From: Rhizobiaceae bacterium
GTDB taxonomy: Bacteria > Pseudomonadota > Alphaproteobacteria > Rhizobiales > Rhizobiaceae
Direction: 5' to 3'
DNA length: 11,693 bases
NCBI GenBank assembly: GCA_028865845.1
Contig: JAGWJK010000049.1
Location: 1-11,693, forward strand
The notes beneath the pieces are model-generated. The model did no database searches. It saw only the letters and a program-made list of their open reading frames with translations, and was not told where the DNA came from. Shown here piece by piece: positions 1-6,977 of this stretch. The stretch's first letter is position 1; the number at the start of each line of letters is the position of its first letter. A program made the position numbers and the translations under genes.

Positions 1-384
1 TACATGGGTTACAACATGATCATCTACTACTCGGCGTTGCAAGCAGTGCCGCAGGACTTGGAAGAGGCTTCGGCTGTGGATGGGGCAAGCGGCCTGCGCC
101 ACGCGTTAAGCATCAAGTTGCCGCTGATCCTGCCGACAGTCATTGTCACCATCATGTTCTCGATCATCGGCACGCTTCAGCTCTTCACCGAGCCCTACCT
201 GATCCGCACGCTGGCGCCAGGGCTGATCAACAGCCACTACACGCCGAACTATTACGCGTATACGCTCGCATTCACAAACCAGCAGTATAATTATTCGGCA
301 GCTATCTCCTTCGTCCTCGGAGGCATCGTGGCGATTGCTTCCTACACTTTTATGTTGATCGCCAACCGGAGGACGCAACGGTGA
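1..384 (+). CDS. Sugar ABC transporter permease, MalF-type (partial, 5' end outside window)
   Basis: This is the C-terminal ~127 residues of an inner-membrane permease of a CUT1 carbohydrate importer. The frame is open from base 1 (first codon TAC), so the gene starts upstream and the ATG at position 4 is an internal codon. The fragment holds the family's cytoplasmic EAA loop (EEASAVDGASG, then a KLPLILP stretch), which docks on the ATPase. It also has a hydrophobic segment (IVTIMFSIIGTLQLF) and a last membrane helix before a basic tail (NRRTQR). The order permease-permease-ATPase and the TEPYLIR motif region fit the MalF/UgpA-like subunit. Its stop overlaps the next start (GTGA, 381-384), so the two permeases are translationally coupled. 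The sugar transported cannot be read from this fragment. Confidence 0.9.
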   Translation, partial: YMGYNMIIYYSALQAVPQDLEEASAVDGASGLRHALSIKLPLILPTVIVTIMFSIIGTLQLFTEPYLIRTLAPGLINSHYTPNYYAYTLAFTNQQYNYSAAISFVLGGIVAIASYTFMLIANRRTQR

Positions 385-1262
385 CGATCGTTTCCAAGAC
401 CGCGAACTCCCCGTCTTTCCGCCGCAGTCGCCGGCTTTTGACCGGCGCGCTGATCCTCTATTTCATCTACACCTTCATCCCGCTGCTTTACGTGATCGTC
501 TCGTCGACAAAGACAAATGCGGATCTGTTCGGGACCTTCGGACTTTGGTTTTCGAGCGACTTCAATCTCGGCCAGAATCTCCACGATCTCTTCACTTTTC
601 AGAATGGCATCTTCCCCCGATGGCTGCTCAACACGGTGATCTATGCGGGGGTGTCGGGTGTCGGTGCGGCTTTCTTCGCCACTTTTGCCGGTTATGCCTT
701 CGCGAAATATGAGTTCGTCGGCAAACGCATCCTGTTCGCCATGGTGCTCGGCGCGGTGATGATCCCGCAGACCGCCCTCGTCATTCCGATTTTCCTGCTT
801 CTATCCAAAGTCGGACTGGTCAACACGCCACTGGCTATGATCCTGCCCTCGCTTGTCTTTCCGCCCGGTGTTTTCCTGATGCGGGTCTATGCTCAGGATG
901 CCCTGTCGAACGAACTCATTGAAGCGGGCCGCGTCGACGGCGCCGGCGAGCTGCATATCTTCTCGGGCATTGCCTTCCGGCTACTGATGCCGGGCTTTGC
1001 GACGGTGCTGATCCTCGCCTTCGTCGCCACATGGAACAATTACTTCCTGCCGCTCGTCATGCTGAGTTCGTCCGACAATTTCCCGGTCACCGTAGGCCTG
1101 TCGCAATGGTATCAGCTCGCCACCGTCGGCAGCGGCGGGTCCGTTCTCTTCACAGTCGTCATGACCGGCGCGCTGGTCAGCATCCTTCCCGTCATCGCGG
1201 CTTTCCTCTTCATGCAGCGCTATTGGCAGGGCGGGCTCAGTTCGGGCGGCGTCAAGGCATAG
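381..1262 (+). CDS. Sugar ABC transporter permease, MalG-type
   Basis: This is the second inner-membrane permease of the CUT1 sugar importer, 293 aa, the usual length for MalG/UgpE-like subunits. It begins with GTG at 381, overlapping the upstream stop by four bases. A short cytoplasmic basic N-terminus (RRSRR) precedes the first helix (LTGALILYFIYTFIPLLYVIV). About six membrane segments follow. The EAA loop starts near residue 181 (EAGRVDGAGELHIF...LLMPG), the coupling helix for the ATPase encoded next. The MalG-style WNNYFLPLVML and TVGLSQW motifs follow near residues 223-250. It would pair with the upstream permease to form the channel. The family assignment is secure; substrate unknown. 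Confidence 0.93.
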   Translation: MTIVSKTANSPSFRRSRRLLTGALILYFIYTFIPLLYVIVSSTKTNADLFGTFGLWFSSDFNLGQNLHDLFTFQNGIFPRWLLNTVIYAGVSGVGAAFFATFAGYAFAKYEFVGKRILFAMVLGAVMIPQTALVIPIFLLLSKVGLVNTPLAMILPSLVFPPGVFLMRVYAQDALSNELIEAGRVDGAGELHIFSGIAFRLLMPGFATVLILAFVATWNNYFLPLVMLSSSDNFPVTVGLSQWYQLATVGSGGSVLFTVVMTGALVSILPVIAAFLFMQRYWQGGLSSGGVKA

Positions 1263-1292
1263 CGGTCACGGCAAATATTCGGAGCAGACCTC

Positions 1293-2318
1293 ATGGCAGT
1301 CATTGAACTTACGTCCGTCCGAAAGTCCTTCGGCGCGCTCGACATCATTCCGGGGGTAGACCTGAAGATCGAGCATGGAGAATTTGTCGTCTTCGTCGGG
1401 CCGTCCGGCAGCGGAAAGTCCACCCTCCTGCGGTTGGTGGCCGGTCTGGAAGAGGCGACAGGCGGCACGATTGCGATCGACGGCCGAGATGTCACGACCC
1501 TCGGTCCGGCCGAGCGAGAGCTCGCCATGGTTTTCCAATCCTACGCGCTCTACCCGCACAAGACCGTGCGCGCGAACATGTCCTTTGCGCTCGAAGTCGC
1601 CAAAGTCCCCCGCGACGAGATAAGACAACAGGTCGACAAGGTTGCGGCACTCCTGCAGCTCACGAATCTTCTTGAGCGAAAGCCGCGCGAATTGTCGGGC
1701 GGCCAGCGTCAACGAGTGGCGATAGGACGAGCGATCGTCCGAGAGCCCGTGGCCTTCATGTTTGACGAACCACTATCCAACCTCGATGCCGCCCTTCGTA
1801 TCGAGATGCGGCTTGAGATCGCGAAGCTGCATCGACGTCTCGGGGCGACCATGATCTATGTTACCCACGACCAGACGGAGGCAATGACACTCGCCGACCG
1901 CATTGTCGTCCTCGACAAGGGCGTGATTCAGCAGACCGGAAGCCCTCTCCAGCTTTACGAGCGTCCCGCCAATCTCTTTGTTGCCCAGTTCATCGGCTCA
2001 CCGAAGATGAATATTCTCAATACCGGGGCGGCGGCAGCCCCTTTGCCGGATGTTCCCAACGCCGCAACCCACATTGGCATACGCCCTGAGGACATCTCCG
2101 TCTGCGATCCCAGGGAGGGCCATCTGGCAGGGCGAATAGACGTCGTCGAGCGGCTGGGATCGGATACCTTCGCCTATGTGACGTTGGCGGACGGCACTCT
2201 TGTAACGGTGCGTGCACCGCGGGATTCAGCTGCCACGGTCGGCCAGCAGATCGGCCTGCGATTCCAGGAAGGCCGAATTCACGCCTTCGACGCCAATGGC
2301 GCGGGCCTAGCTTCATGA
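1293..2318 (+). CDS. Sugar ABC transporter ATP-binding protein (MalK/UgpC/MsmX-like)
   Basis: This cytoplasmic ATPase, 341 aa, powers the preceding two permeases. Visible motifs: Walker [10 protein letters not shown] (36-44), Q-loop Q82, signature LSGGQ (134-138), Walker B FMFDEP with D158/E159, D-loop SNLDA, and switch H192 (YVTHDQTEA). After about residue 235 comes the MalK-type C-terminal TOBE/OB regulatory domain (IGIRPEDI... and EGRIHAFD). It is slightly shorter than the usual 355-370 aa of this group, mostly in the C-terminal domain. The start is an ATG with GGAG at 1281-1284. It follows the second permease by 30 nt and is surely co-transcribed. Many such ATPases serve several sugar importers, so specificity is not deducible. 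Confidence 0.93.
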   Translation: MAVIELTSVRKSFGALDIIPGVDLKIEHGEFVVFVGPSGSGKSTLLRLVAGLEEATGGTIAIDGRDVTTLGPAERELAMVFQSYALYPHKTVRANMSFALEVAKVPRDEIRQQVDKVAALLQLTNLLERKPRELSGGQRQRVAIGRAIVREPVAFMFDEPLSNLDAALRIEMRLEIAKLHRRLGATMIYVTHDQTEAMTLADRIVVLDKGVIQQTGSPLQLYERPANLFVAQFIGSPKMNILNTGAAAAPLPDVPNAATHIGIRPEDISVCDPREGHLAGRIDVVERLGSDTFAYVTLADGTLVTVRAPRDSAATVGQQIGLRFQEGRIHAFDANGAGLAS

Positions 2319-2342
2319 CACTATGCCGACAATCTGAAATAC

Positions 2343-2372
2343 GAGTCCGACATTTGAGACACTCCCGTTGAC
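2343..2372 (+). promoter_or_regulatory. Shared 30-bp block, copy 1 (upstream of the fusion regulator)
   Basis: The block reads GAGTC-N3-CATTTGAGACAC-N5-TTGAC. It matches positions 5773-5802, upstream of the alpha/beta hydrolase, at 23 of 30 positions with identical spacing. It lies in the 108-nt gap between the sugar ATPase stop and the regulator start. CCGACA also occurs twice here, at 2326 and 2347, 21 bp (two helical turns) apart. The TTGAC could be a -35 element, but no convincing -10 follows at 16-18 bp. An operator or promoter shared by the two genes is inferred; the similarity itself is directly visible. Confidence 0.5.
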
Positions 2373-2426
2373 TCGCATCGATTTTTGGCGCGTTTTCTTG
2401 TCGGCAATGTCGTAGGAGGAGACGAT

Positions 2427-3809
2427 ATGGCTGGTAACCAACGCAACGGTGTCGATGCCGCCATCGACATTGTTTCCGCGCTAGCGCGCCGGAATGGAAG
2501 CGCTTCGAGCGCGGCCCTGGCGGCCGAACTCGATATTCCGCGTGCAAGCTTTCACCGCATGACGAGAATGCTCGCGCAACATGGCATCGTCGTCTGCTCT
2601 CGAGGGAAGGTTTCCGTCGGTCCGGTTTCTCGCAAACTCATTTCCACACTGCATAACGCGGCCCAGGCTGCCGACCGGAAACGGGATCAGCTGCTAGGCG
2701 AGGCCGTCCGGCCGATCGCTCTCTCGCTAGACGCCCCGGTGCTTAAGCCCCCGCCTCTTTCAAGACCTGCGATCGCAATTAAACGAAAGCGCTTCCGCAT
2801 CGGTTTCTCGAATGGCGCCATGGACAACCCATGGCAAGTCGCCCTCGTTCACAGCATCGAATTTGCCGCCTCAAGGCTGCGCGATGTGCTGGAATGCGTC
2901 ACTGTCGTCCATGCGCAGGGCGATGCGGAAAAGCAGGAGGATGACATCGTCGAGCTTGCGAAGAGCGGCATCGACGGCCTTCTCGTCAGCGCCGTCTCGC
3001 CCCGCAAGCTCGCGCCTCTTTCTGCGCATCTGATGCGGCAGGGCATCCCCGTCGTCTTCGTCGAACGTGGTGGAACGCCGAACCTCGCATGCGCGAGCTT
3101 CGTGACATCGAACAACGTGACGATCGGCAAATTGACCGCGCAGTGGCTCGCCCGGACGCTTGATGGCGACGGCCTGGTGATGATGTTGTTCGGTCATGCG
3201 GACCCTGAACTGACGCAAAGCCGGCAGATGGCCGCGATGCAGGTATTTTCAGAATATCCGAATATTCGTACAGTCGTTGCGAATGCCACGAATTTTAATC
3301 GACAGAGGGCTTATGGTACGGCCACGGAGATTATCGCCCATCATGGGGAACAAATCGCCGGCGTCTGGTGCGACAGCGGGTTGAACTCGGCCGGCTCGAT
3401 CCAGGCTTTTCTCGATGCAGGCTATAAGCCTGGTCATGTTCCTCCGCATACCGGCGGTGATCTCAATCTTTCCTATAAACTGGCGGTGGGTGCCAACGTG
3501 CCGTTGGCCTCCATCGACTATCCGCCGGCCATGGGCATCCGGGCATTTGAAATCCTCTTATCTTCGCTGCAGGGCGCGTGGATCCCGCAATATCTTGATA
3601 TTGCTTCTCCTTTCGTCACATCGCGATCTGGGCGGCGAAACCCGGCAAAAACCCATCTATGGGCCGAAGAGCGAGTGAGGTGGGATATGCCGGATGAGCT
3701 CATTCTCGGTGCCGGTCTTGGCGCCGCCTACAATCCGGCTGCCTTCAGGGTCAATTATCCGGGGAACCACCATAACCGCTCATCGGCCGCGACTGGAGCG
3801 AGCCGTTGA
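2427..3809 (+). CDS. Transcriptional regulator: IclR-like winged helix fused to sugar-binding (type 1 periplasmic fold) sensor
   Basis: A 460-aa protein with no signal peptide, so cytoplasmic. Residues ~8-70 form an IclR-like winged helix (AIDIVSALARRNGSASSAALAAELDIPR is the helix-turn-helix region; a wing follows at KVSVGPVSR). A linker runs to ~120. Residues ~120-420 resemble ribose-type binding proteins and LacI sensors (KRFRIGFSNGAMDNPW opening, DGLLVSAVSP, GIPVVFVERG, and GTATEII near the hinge). Classical IclR proteins carry a GAF-like effector domain, and LacI proteins carry a LacI-type HTH, so this is an unusual hybrid. The start is ATG 2427 because TAGGAGGA lies at 2413-2420; a TTG at 2385 would add 14 residues without a ribosome site. 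It sits just downstream of the sugar importer and probably senses its substrate (inference). Confidence 0.85.
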   Translation: MAGNQRNGVDAAIDIVSALARRNGSASSAALAAELDIPRASFHRMTRMLAQHGIVVCSRGKVSVGPVSRKLISTLHNAAQAADRKRDQLLGEAVRPIALSLDAPVLKPPPLSRPAIAIKRKRFRIGFSNGAMDNPWQVALVHSIEFAASRLRDVLECVTVVHAQGDAEKQEDDIVELAKSGIDGLLVSAVSPRKLAPLSAHLMRQGIPVVFVERGGTPNLACASFVTSNNVTIGKLTAQWLARTLDGDGLVMMLFGHADPELTQSRQMAAMQVFSEYPNIRTVVANATNFNRQRAYGTATEIIAHHGEQIAGVWCDSGLNSAGSIQAFLDAGYKPGHVPPHTGGDLNLSYKLAVGANVPLASIDYPPAMGIRAFEILLSSLQGAWIPQYLDIASPFVTSRSGRRNPAKTHLWAEERVRWDMPDELILGAGLGAAYNPAAFRVNYPGNHHNRSSAATGASR

Positions 3810-4336
3810 GCAAGGAATCCGCCGGCATCGCGGCCTTTTCGCGAATTTTTTCCCGCATAGCCGAGGGCGACGTGGAGAACGTAGCAAGTCTGATCGAGAA
3901 CGAAGGCATCGTGCGTTCGACCGCCTTCGATGTCGTCAGGCGAATGGAGGCGGCTGGCCTCGTCGCCAGACAGCTGGATGGGCGCCTGATGCCGGGCGCT
4001 ACTGCCGGGGAATTTGCGTATGCAGGCGCTCACCTCGCGCCGTTGTTCGGACCCGCCCAGACGCTGCTGCCGTGGCTGCGCGAAAGAACAAACGCCTCGG
4101 TGGCACTGCTCGCTTCCGATGGAGCCTCTCTGACGCTACTGCTGAGCTATCCAGCCCGATGGGACAAGGGCAAACCGGACCCAGCGCCACATATTGTACC
4201 GATAAGACAGCATAACGTCGAAACCGCCCGCCTTCGTCTTTCGCTCGCGCAAGGGACCGATGCCGAGGAAGCGAAAAGGTGCGAAGAACTCGCCGCCGCG
4301 ACGGCAAAGGAACTACAGGCTTTCTTGGGTAACTGA
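3806..4336 (+). CDS. Short IclR-like winged-helix protein (truncated effector domain)
   Basis: A 176-aa protein starting at TTG 3806, which overlaps the fusion regulator's stop as TTGA. GGAG at 3795-3798 supports this rare start. Residues ~8-65 form an IclR-like winged helix (FSRIFSRIAEGDVENVASLIE..., recognition region STAFDVVRRMEAAGLV, wing near LDGRLMPG). The following LPWLRERTNASVALLASDG resembles the beginning of an IclR effector domain, but the protein ends about 75 residues short of the usual ~250 aa. It therefore looks like a DNA-binding partner with little or no ligand pocket. Translational coupling suggests it is made in step with the fusion regulator and may pair with it (inference). 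Its base composition does not look different from its neighbours. Confidence 0.75.
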   Translation: MSKESAGIAAFSRIFSRIAEGDVENVASLIENEGIVRSTAFDVVRRMEAAGLVARQLDGRLMPGATAGEFAYAGAHLAPLFGPAQTLLPWLRERTNASVALLASDGASLTLLLSYPARWDKGKPDPAPHIVPIRQHNVETARLRLSLAQGTDAEEAKRCEELAAATAKELQAFLGN

Positions 4337-4365
4337 TTGGAAGGCTGCAATCTGGCGAGATGCAA

Positions 4366-4400
4366 CGAGGCTTCGGCGTGAATAGCTGCACGAAGCCTCG
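4366..4400. terminator. Stem-loop between convergent genes, possible bidirectional terminator
   Basis: A perfect 10-bp inverted repeat, CGAGGCTTCG (4366-4375) and CGAAGCCTCG (4391-4400), encloses a 15-nt loop. It lies in the 72-nt gap between the stop of the short IclR-like gene and the stop of the amidohydrolase on the other strand. That is the expected place for a terminator serving both directions. Neither side has a T-tract, so intrinsic termination is uncertain; it may instead protect mRNA 3' ends. Confidence 0.5.
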
Positions 4401-4408
4401 CATTGACG

Positions 4409-5680
4409 TCAGTGCGTGCGCCACGCTGTTTGAGTGCGAGGATCGCGATACATCGATCCGTCCTTCATGATCATGTCGAACTTGGAAGGCCCCACCAGAA
4501 CCGACTGATCGAGGAGCGGATTGCCATCGACCAGAAGGATATCGGCGAGTGCACCGGACGTGATGACGCCGAGCTCTCCCTTGTGACCCATCAGATCGCC
4601 GCCCACGGCCGTGGCGCATTTCAACGCCTCGGCCGGCGTATAGCCGAAGAACTTGACGAAATGGCCGATGTCGCGGGCGTTCTGCCCCATTGGCGTGATG
4701 GTGAAGCCGTAATCTCCGCCAACGACGACGCGCATGCCGCGCTTGCGCATCTCATGATAGGTCGCGATCGTATGCTCGAGTTTGCGCGGCAATCCCATCT
4801 TCTGGACGACGTCCTTTGTCAGACCGACCACATCGCCTTCGAAGACCGAATTGTGGACGAGGCCAAAGGCAGGCCCGACAATCACGCGATGCTTGACGCT
4901 CTCGAGCATGTCGAGTGCTTCCTCATCGGCGAAATCGCAATGATAGATGCAGTCGACACCGGCGCGCACAGCCCGTTTCACAGATTCCGCTGCGCGGCTA
5001 TGGCATGCGACGCGCTTTCCCCAGTCGTGTGCTGTCTCGACGCCGACGCGGAGCTCTTCTTCCGAGAGCGAGACGATTTCGGCCCGGGCATGGCCGACAA
5101 ACTCGTCACCTGAGACGTTGAATTTAACGTTGTCGACATTCTCGCGGCAGCAGAGACGTACCGCCCTGCGGATCTCGTCAGGTCCGTCGGCGAGCATGCC
5201 AAAGCTTTCAGCATGCATATGTGCTTTGCGCTCGTCCCCAAGACCGCCGGTAACGGTGATCTCGGGACCGGCGGCGCGATAGCGCGGGCCGGCGAGATAA
5301 CCGTCCTCGATTTCCTGACGCACCACGACATCGATGCGGAGCTTCGCTGATGCAGCCGAATAGCAGGAGGTGAAACCGTGATTGAGGATCATCGTTGCGT
5401 TGCGGCATGTTCGCAGGAGATGTTCTTCTGGCGGTATCTCGCCAAGATCCTGGTTGCGCGTCGGGCCGACGAAGGAGAGATGGCAATGACCCTCCACCAG
5501 CCCAGGCATTAGAAATCTCCCGCGTCCATCCATGACTTCAGCCGCATTCTCGACGCTGATCTGATCCGTTCCGCGCGCTACCGTCTTGATCCTATTGCCC
5601 TCGACGAGCACCTCTCCGGCATAGGCCTCGTCGTTTATGCCGTCCCAGACGGTGACGTTGCGAAAGAGATATGAACCCAT
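4409..5680 (-). CDS. Metal-dependent amidohydrolase, prolidase/imidazolonepropionase-like
   Basis: A cytoplasmic TIM-barrel hydrolase of the amidohydrolase superfamily, 423 aa. A small beta-sandwich start (NVTVWDG...VLVEGNRIKTV) leads into the barrel. Predicted metal ligands are all present: H65 and H67 (EGHCH), K186 as the likely carboxylated bridging lysine (NVKFNVSG), H227 (ACHSRA), H247 (IYHCDF) and the catalytic D323 (GGDYGF). The C-terminal GELGVITSGALADILLVDGNP is the usual closing motif. This pattern fits the group containing Xaa-Arg/Lys and other N-acyl amino-acid or dipeptide hydrolases, but the substrate is not readable. The start is ATG 5680 because GAGGAGG lies 5 nt upstream; ATG codons in the same frame farther out (for example 5704) lack this. 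It is divergent from the alpha/beta hydrolase and convergent with the regulators. Confidence 0.9.
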   Translation of the reverse strand: MGSYLFRNVTVWDGINDEAYAGEVLVEGNRIKTVARGTDQISVENAAEVMDGRGRFLMPGLVEGHCHLSFVGPTRNQDLGEIPPEEHLLRTCRNATMILNHGFTSCYSAASAKLRIDVVVRQEIEDGYLAGPRYRAAGPEITVTGGLGDERKAHMHAESFGMLADGPDEIRRAVRLCCRENVDNVKFNVSGDEFVGHARAEIVSLSEEELRVGVETAHDWGKRVACHSRAAESVKRAVRAGVDCIYHCDFADEEALDMLESVKHRVIVGPAFGLVHNSVFEGDVVGLTKDVVQKMGLPRKLEHTIATYHEMRKRGMRVVVGGDYGFTITPMGQNARDIGHFVKFFGYTPAEALKCATAVGGDLMGHKGELGVITSGALADILLVDGNPLLDQSVLVGPSKFDMIMKDGSMYRDPRTQTAWRTH

Positions 5681-5682
5681 TT

Positions 5683-5732
5683 TATCCTCCTCATAGTCCA
5701 CCATGTCGTCGGCGGCAGTTGCGAGGAGGATA
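5683..5732 (-). promoter_or_regulatory. Possible Shine-Dalgarno-sequestering hairpin in the amidohydrolase leader
   Basis: On the minus-strand transcript the ribosome site GAGGAGGATA (5692 to 5683) has a perfect 10-nt complement, TATCCTCCTC (5732 to 5723), 30 nt upstream. If transcription begins above 5732, the two can pair and hide the ribosome site, which would make translation conditional. The complementarity is seen directly; a regulatory role is inference. Confidence 0.4.
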
Positions 5733-5772
5733 GGTTCGCCCATTCGAGCCCGCCACGACGAATCATGGCCTG

Positions 5773-5802
5773 GAGTCGTCCATTTGAGACACATCGATTG
5801 AC
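5773..5802 (+). promoter_or_regulatory. Shared 30-bp block, copy 2 (amidohydrolase / alpha/beta hydrolase divergent region)
   Basis: This second copy of GAGTC-N3-CATTTGAGACAC-N5-TTGAC has the same spacing as positions 2343-2372. It lies 58 bp before the hydrolase ATG and 92 bp before the amidohydrolase start, so it could control either or both. ATTTTTGG also follows both copies (2381 and 5841), 30 bp farther away here. The intergenic stretch 5681-5859 shows no other convincing promoter except a TATATT at 5838-5843. Confidence 0.5.
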
Positions 5803-5859
5803 GGGGTCGCGCGGCCGATATCCCGTGATGCCTGCTCTATATTTTTGGAATCATCGACG

Positions 5860-6696
5860 ATGTCAGAGACGGATCCTTTCCGCATAAGGGGCCATGTCCC
5901 CGATTTCGACCTCATCTCCGAAGGGTATCGCAACACCAGCAATACGGCGCGTGCGCGCTGGCTCTCAAAGGCGGATATCCAATATGGGTCAGGCCCGGAC
6001 GATAGGCTTGATCTCTTCTTTCCCGAGACCATGAAGGGGCTGCGGCCAATCCACATGTTCATTCACGGCGGGTATTGGCGATCCAACGTGAAGGAAGACT
6101 ATGCCTACCTCGCCAATGCCATATGCGACATCGGTGCCATCGCGGCAATAGTGGAATATTCCCGCCTGCCCGTCGCTCGATTGGCAGCATTGGTAGATCA
6201 GGTGCGTCGCGCAGCCTTCTGGCTTCAAGAAAATGCCCAAAGTTTCGGGGGAAACCCAGGAGCGATATCAGCCAGCGGGCATTCAGCGGGAGCCCATCTT
6301 GCATTCTATCTCGCAGCCGCTGGTCCGATCGAGGATGTCCCTCCTCGCGCCGGTGTAACCACGCTCTTTCTCGTCAGCGGAGTCTACGATCTCCGCCCAA
6401 TAACATCGAGCTTCCTTCAAGCGGAAATAGAGCTTCGTGAGGAGGAATTGTTGGCTTGGTCGCCGCTCAGCGCAACGCTGCAGCCAGGCATCCATCTTGA
6501 AATCGCTGTCGGCGATCGCGAAACGGCACCATTCATCGATGGGGCCTGGACGCTCGCAAGGACAGTTGCTTCGGGATCGCTTCCGCATGTGATCCCGGAT
6601 GCTGATCACATGTCGATCGTTCGCGACATGGCTGACGCGGACTACCAAATCGGACAGAAATTCCTGAAGTTTCTCAATTTAACTGGTTCGGATTGA
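5860..6696 (+). CDS. Alpha/beta hydrolase, arylformamidase-like
   Basis: A 278-aa cytoplasmic alpha/beta-fold hydrolase. The oxyanion-hole motif HGGYW is at residues 69-73 and the nucleophile elbow GHSAGAH has Ser142. The catalytic histidine is likely His250 (ADHMS), with Asp219 or Glu221 (GDRET) as the acid. HGGYW plus GHSAGAH is typical of kynurenine formamidase-like (arylformamidase) and related esterases, which cleave small amides or esters. The true substrate cannot be told, and no other kynurenine genes are nearby. The start is uncertain: ATG 5860 is preferred, while TTG 5845 would add five residues; neither has a strong ribosome site, though a weak GGA lies at 5847-5849. It is divergent from the amidohydrolase and convergent with the GntR gene. 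Confidence 0.82.
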   Translation: MSETDPFRIRGHVPDFDLISEGYRNTSNTARARWLSKADIQYGSGPDDRLDLFFPETMKGLRPIHMFIHGGYWRSNVKEDYAYLANAICDIGAIAAIVEYSRLPVARLAALVDQVRRAAFWLQENAQSFGGNPGAISASGHSAGAHLAFYLAAAGPIEDVPPRAGVTTLFLVSGVYDLRPITSSFLQAEIELREEELLAWSPLSATLQPGIHLEIAVGDRETAPFIDGAWTLARTVASGSLPHVIPDADHMSIVRDMADADYQIGQKFLKFLNLTGSD

Positions 6697-6854
6697 CAGC
6701 CCTTGACGATATCAGAACTTGCGGCCTGTCACCTCGTCAACAATACCCGAGCGCTGCATTGCCGGTCGGCGCGGAAAGGCCTGTCATTTGCCGATCTGAT
6801 TTGCCGTATGAAAGGGTTTTGCTGAAAGATCTCGTGAACACGAAGCCCCTTCTC
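6697..6854. other. Intergenic stretch between convergent units, crossing inverted repeats
   Basis: No convincing gene is seen; a 103-codon plus-strand frame from TTG 6693 has no ribosome site or recognisable motif. Two inverted repeats cross each other: TGACAG (6694-6699) with CTGTCA (6726-6731), and TTGACGA (6703-6709) with TCGTCAA (6734-6740). They could form alternative stems or a pseudoknot just past the hydrolase stop. Confidence 0.35.
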
Positions 6855-6867
6855 CTAAGGGTAGGAG
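6852..6867. terminator. Small stem-loop at the end of the minus-strand unit
   Basis: CTCCTA (6852-6857) and TAGGAG (6862-6867) form a perfect 6-bp stem with a 4-nt loop, overlapping the TAG stop of the 40-codon ORF. No T-tract follows on either strand. It could be a weak terminator or chance. Confidence 0.25.
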
Positions 6868-6977
6868 GGCATGATCGTCGCGTTGCCGCCAAAGAGCGCC
6901 GACGGCGTTCCGCTTTCGGAATCGTCGGATTCGGCTGCAGCAGCACCGTTCCCGATGACGACATCGTAACCGCTCAT
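6855..6977 (-). CDS. Small ORF of 40 aa coupled to the GntR gene, possible gene remnant
   Basis: An ATG at 6977 overlaps the GntR stop as ATGA, and the frame closes at TAG 6857-6855 after 40 codons. The start MSGYDVVIGNGAAAAE looks like the N-terminal nucleotide-binding strand-loop of flavoproteins (DVVVIGxGxAG). The rest (SDDSESGTPSALFGG...) does not continue such a fold. It may be the 5' stub of a deleted gene, a genuine small protein or a chance frame. The operon-style overlap is the main argument for it. Confidence 0.3.
   Translation of the reverse strand: MSGYDVVIGNGAAAAESDDSESGTPSALFGGNATIMPSYP

Noticed and set aside
2385..2426. TTG start extending the hybrid regulator by 14 residues
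   Set aside because: No ribosome site precedes it, whereas TAGGAGGA sits 6 nt before ATG 2427.
2815..2834. Perfect inverted repeat GCCATGG / CCATGGC around 2817-2835
   Set aside because: It lies within the coding sequence of the hybrid regulator and is explained by codons; no regulatory context.
4403..5113. Long plus-strand open frame (236 codons) opposite the amidohydrolase
   Set aside because: It is antisense to a gene with complete metal-ligand motifs, has no recognisable domain and no convincing ribosome site; it arises from the codon bias of the minus-strand gene.
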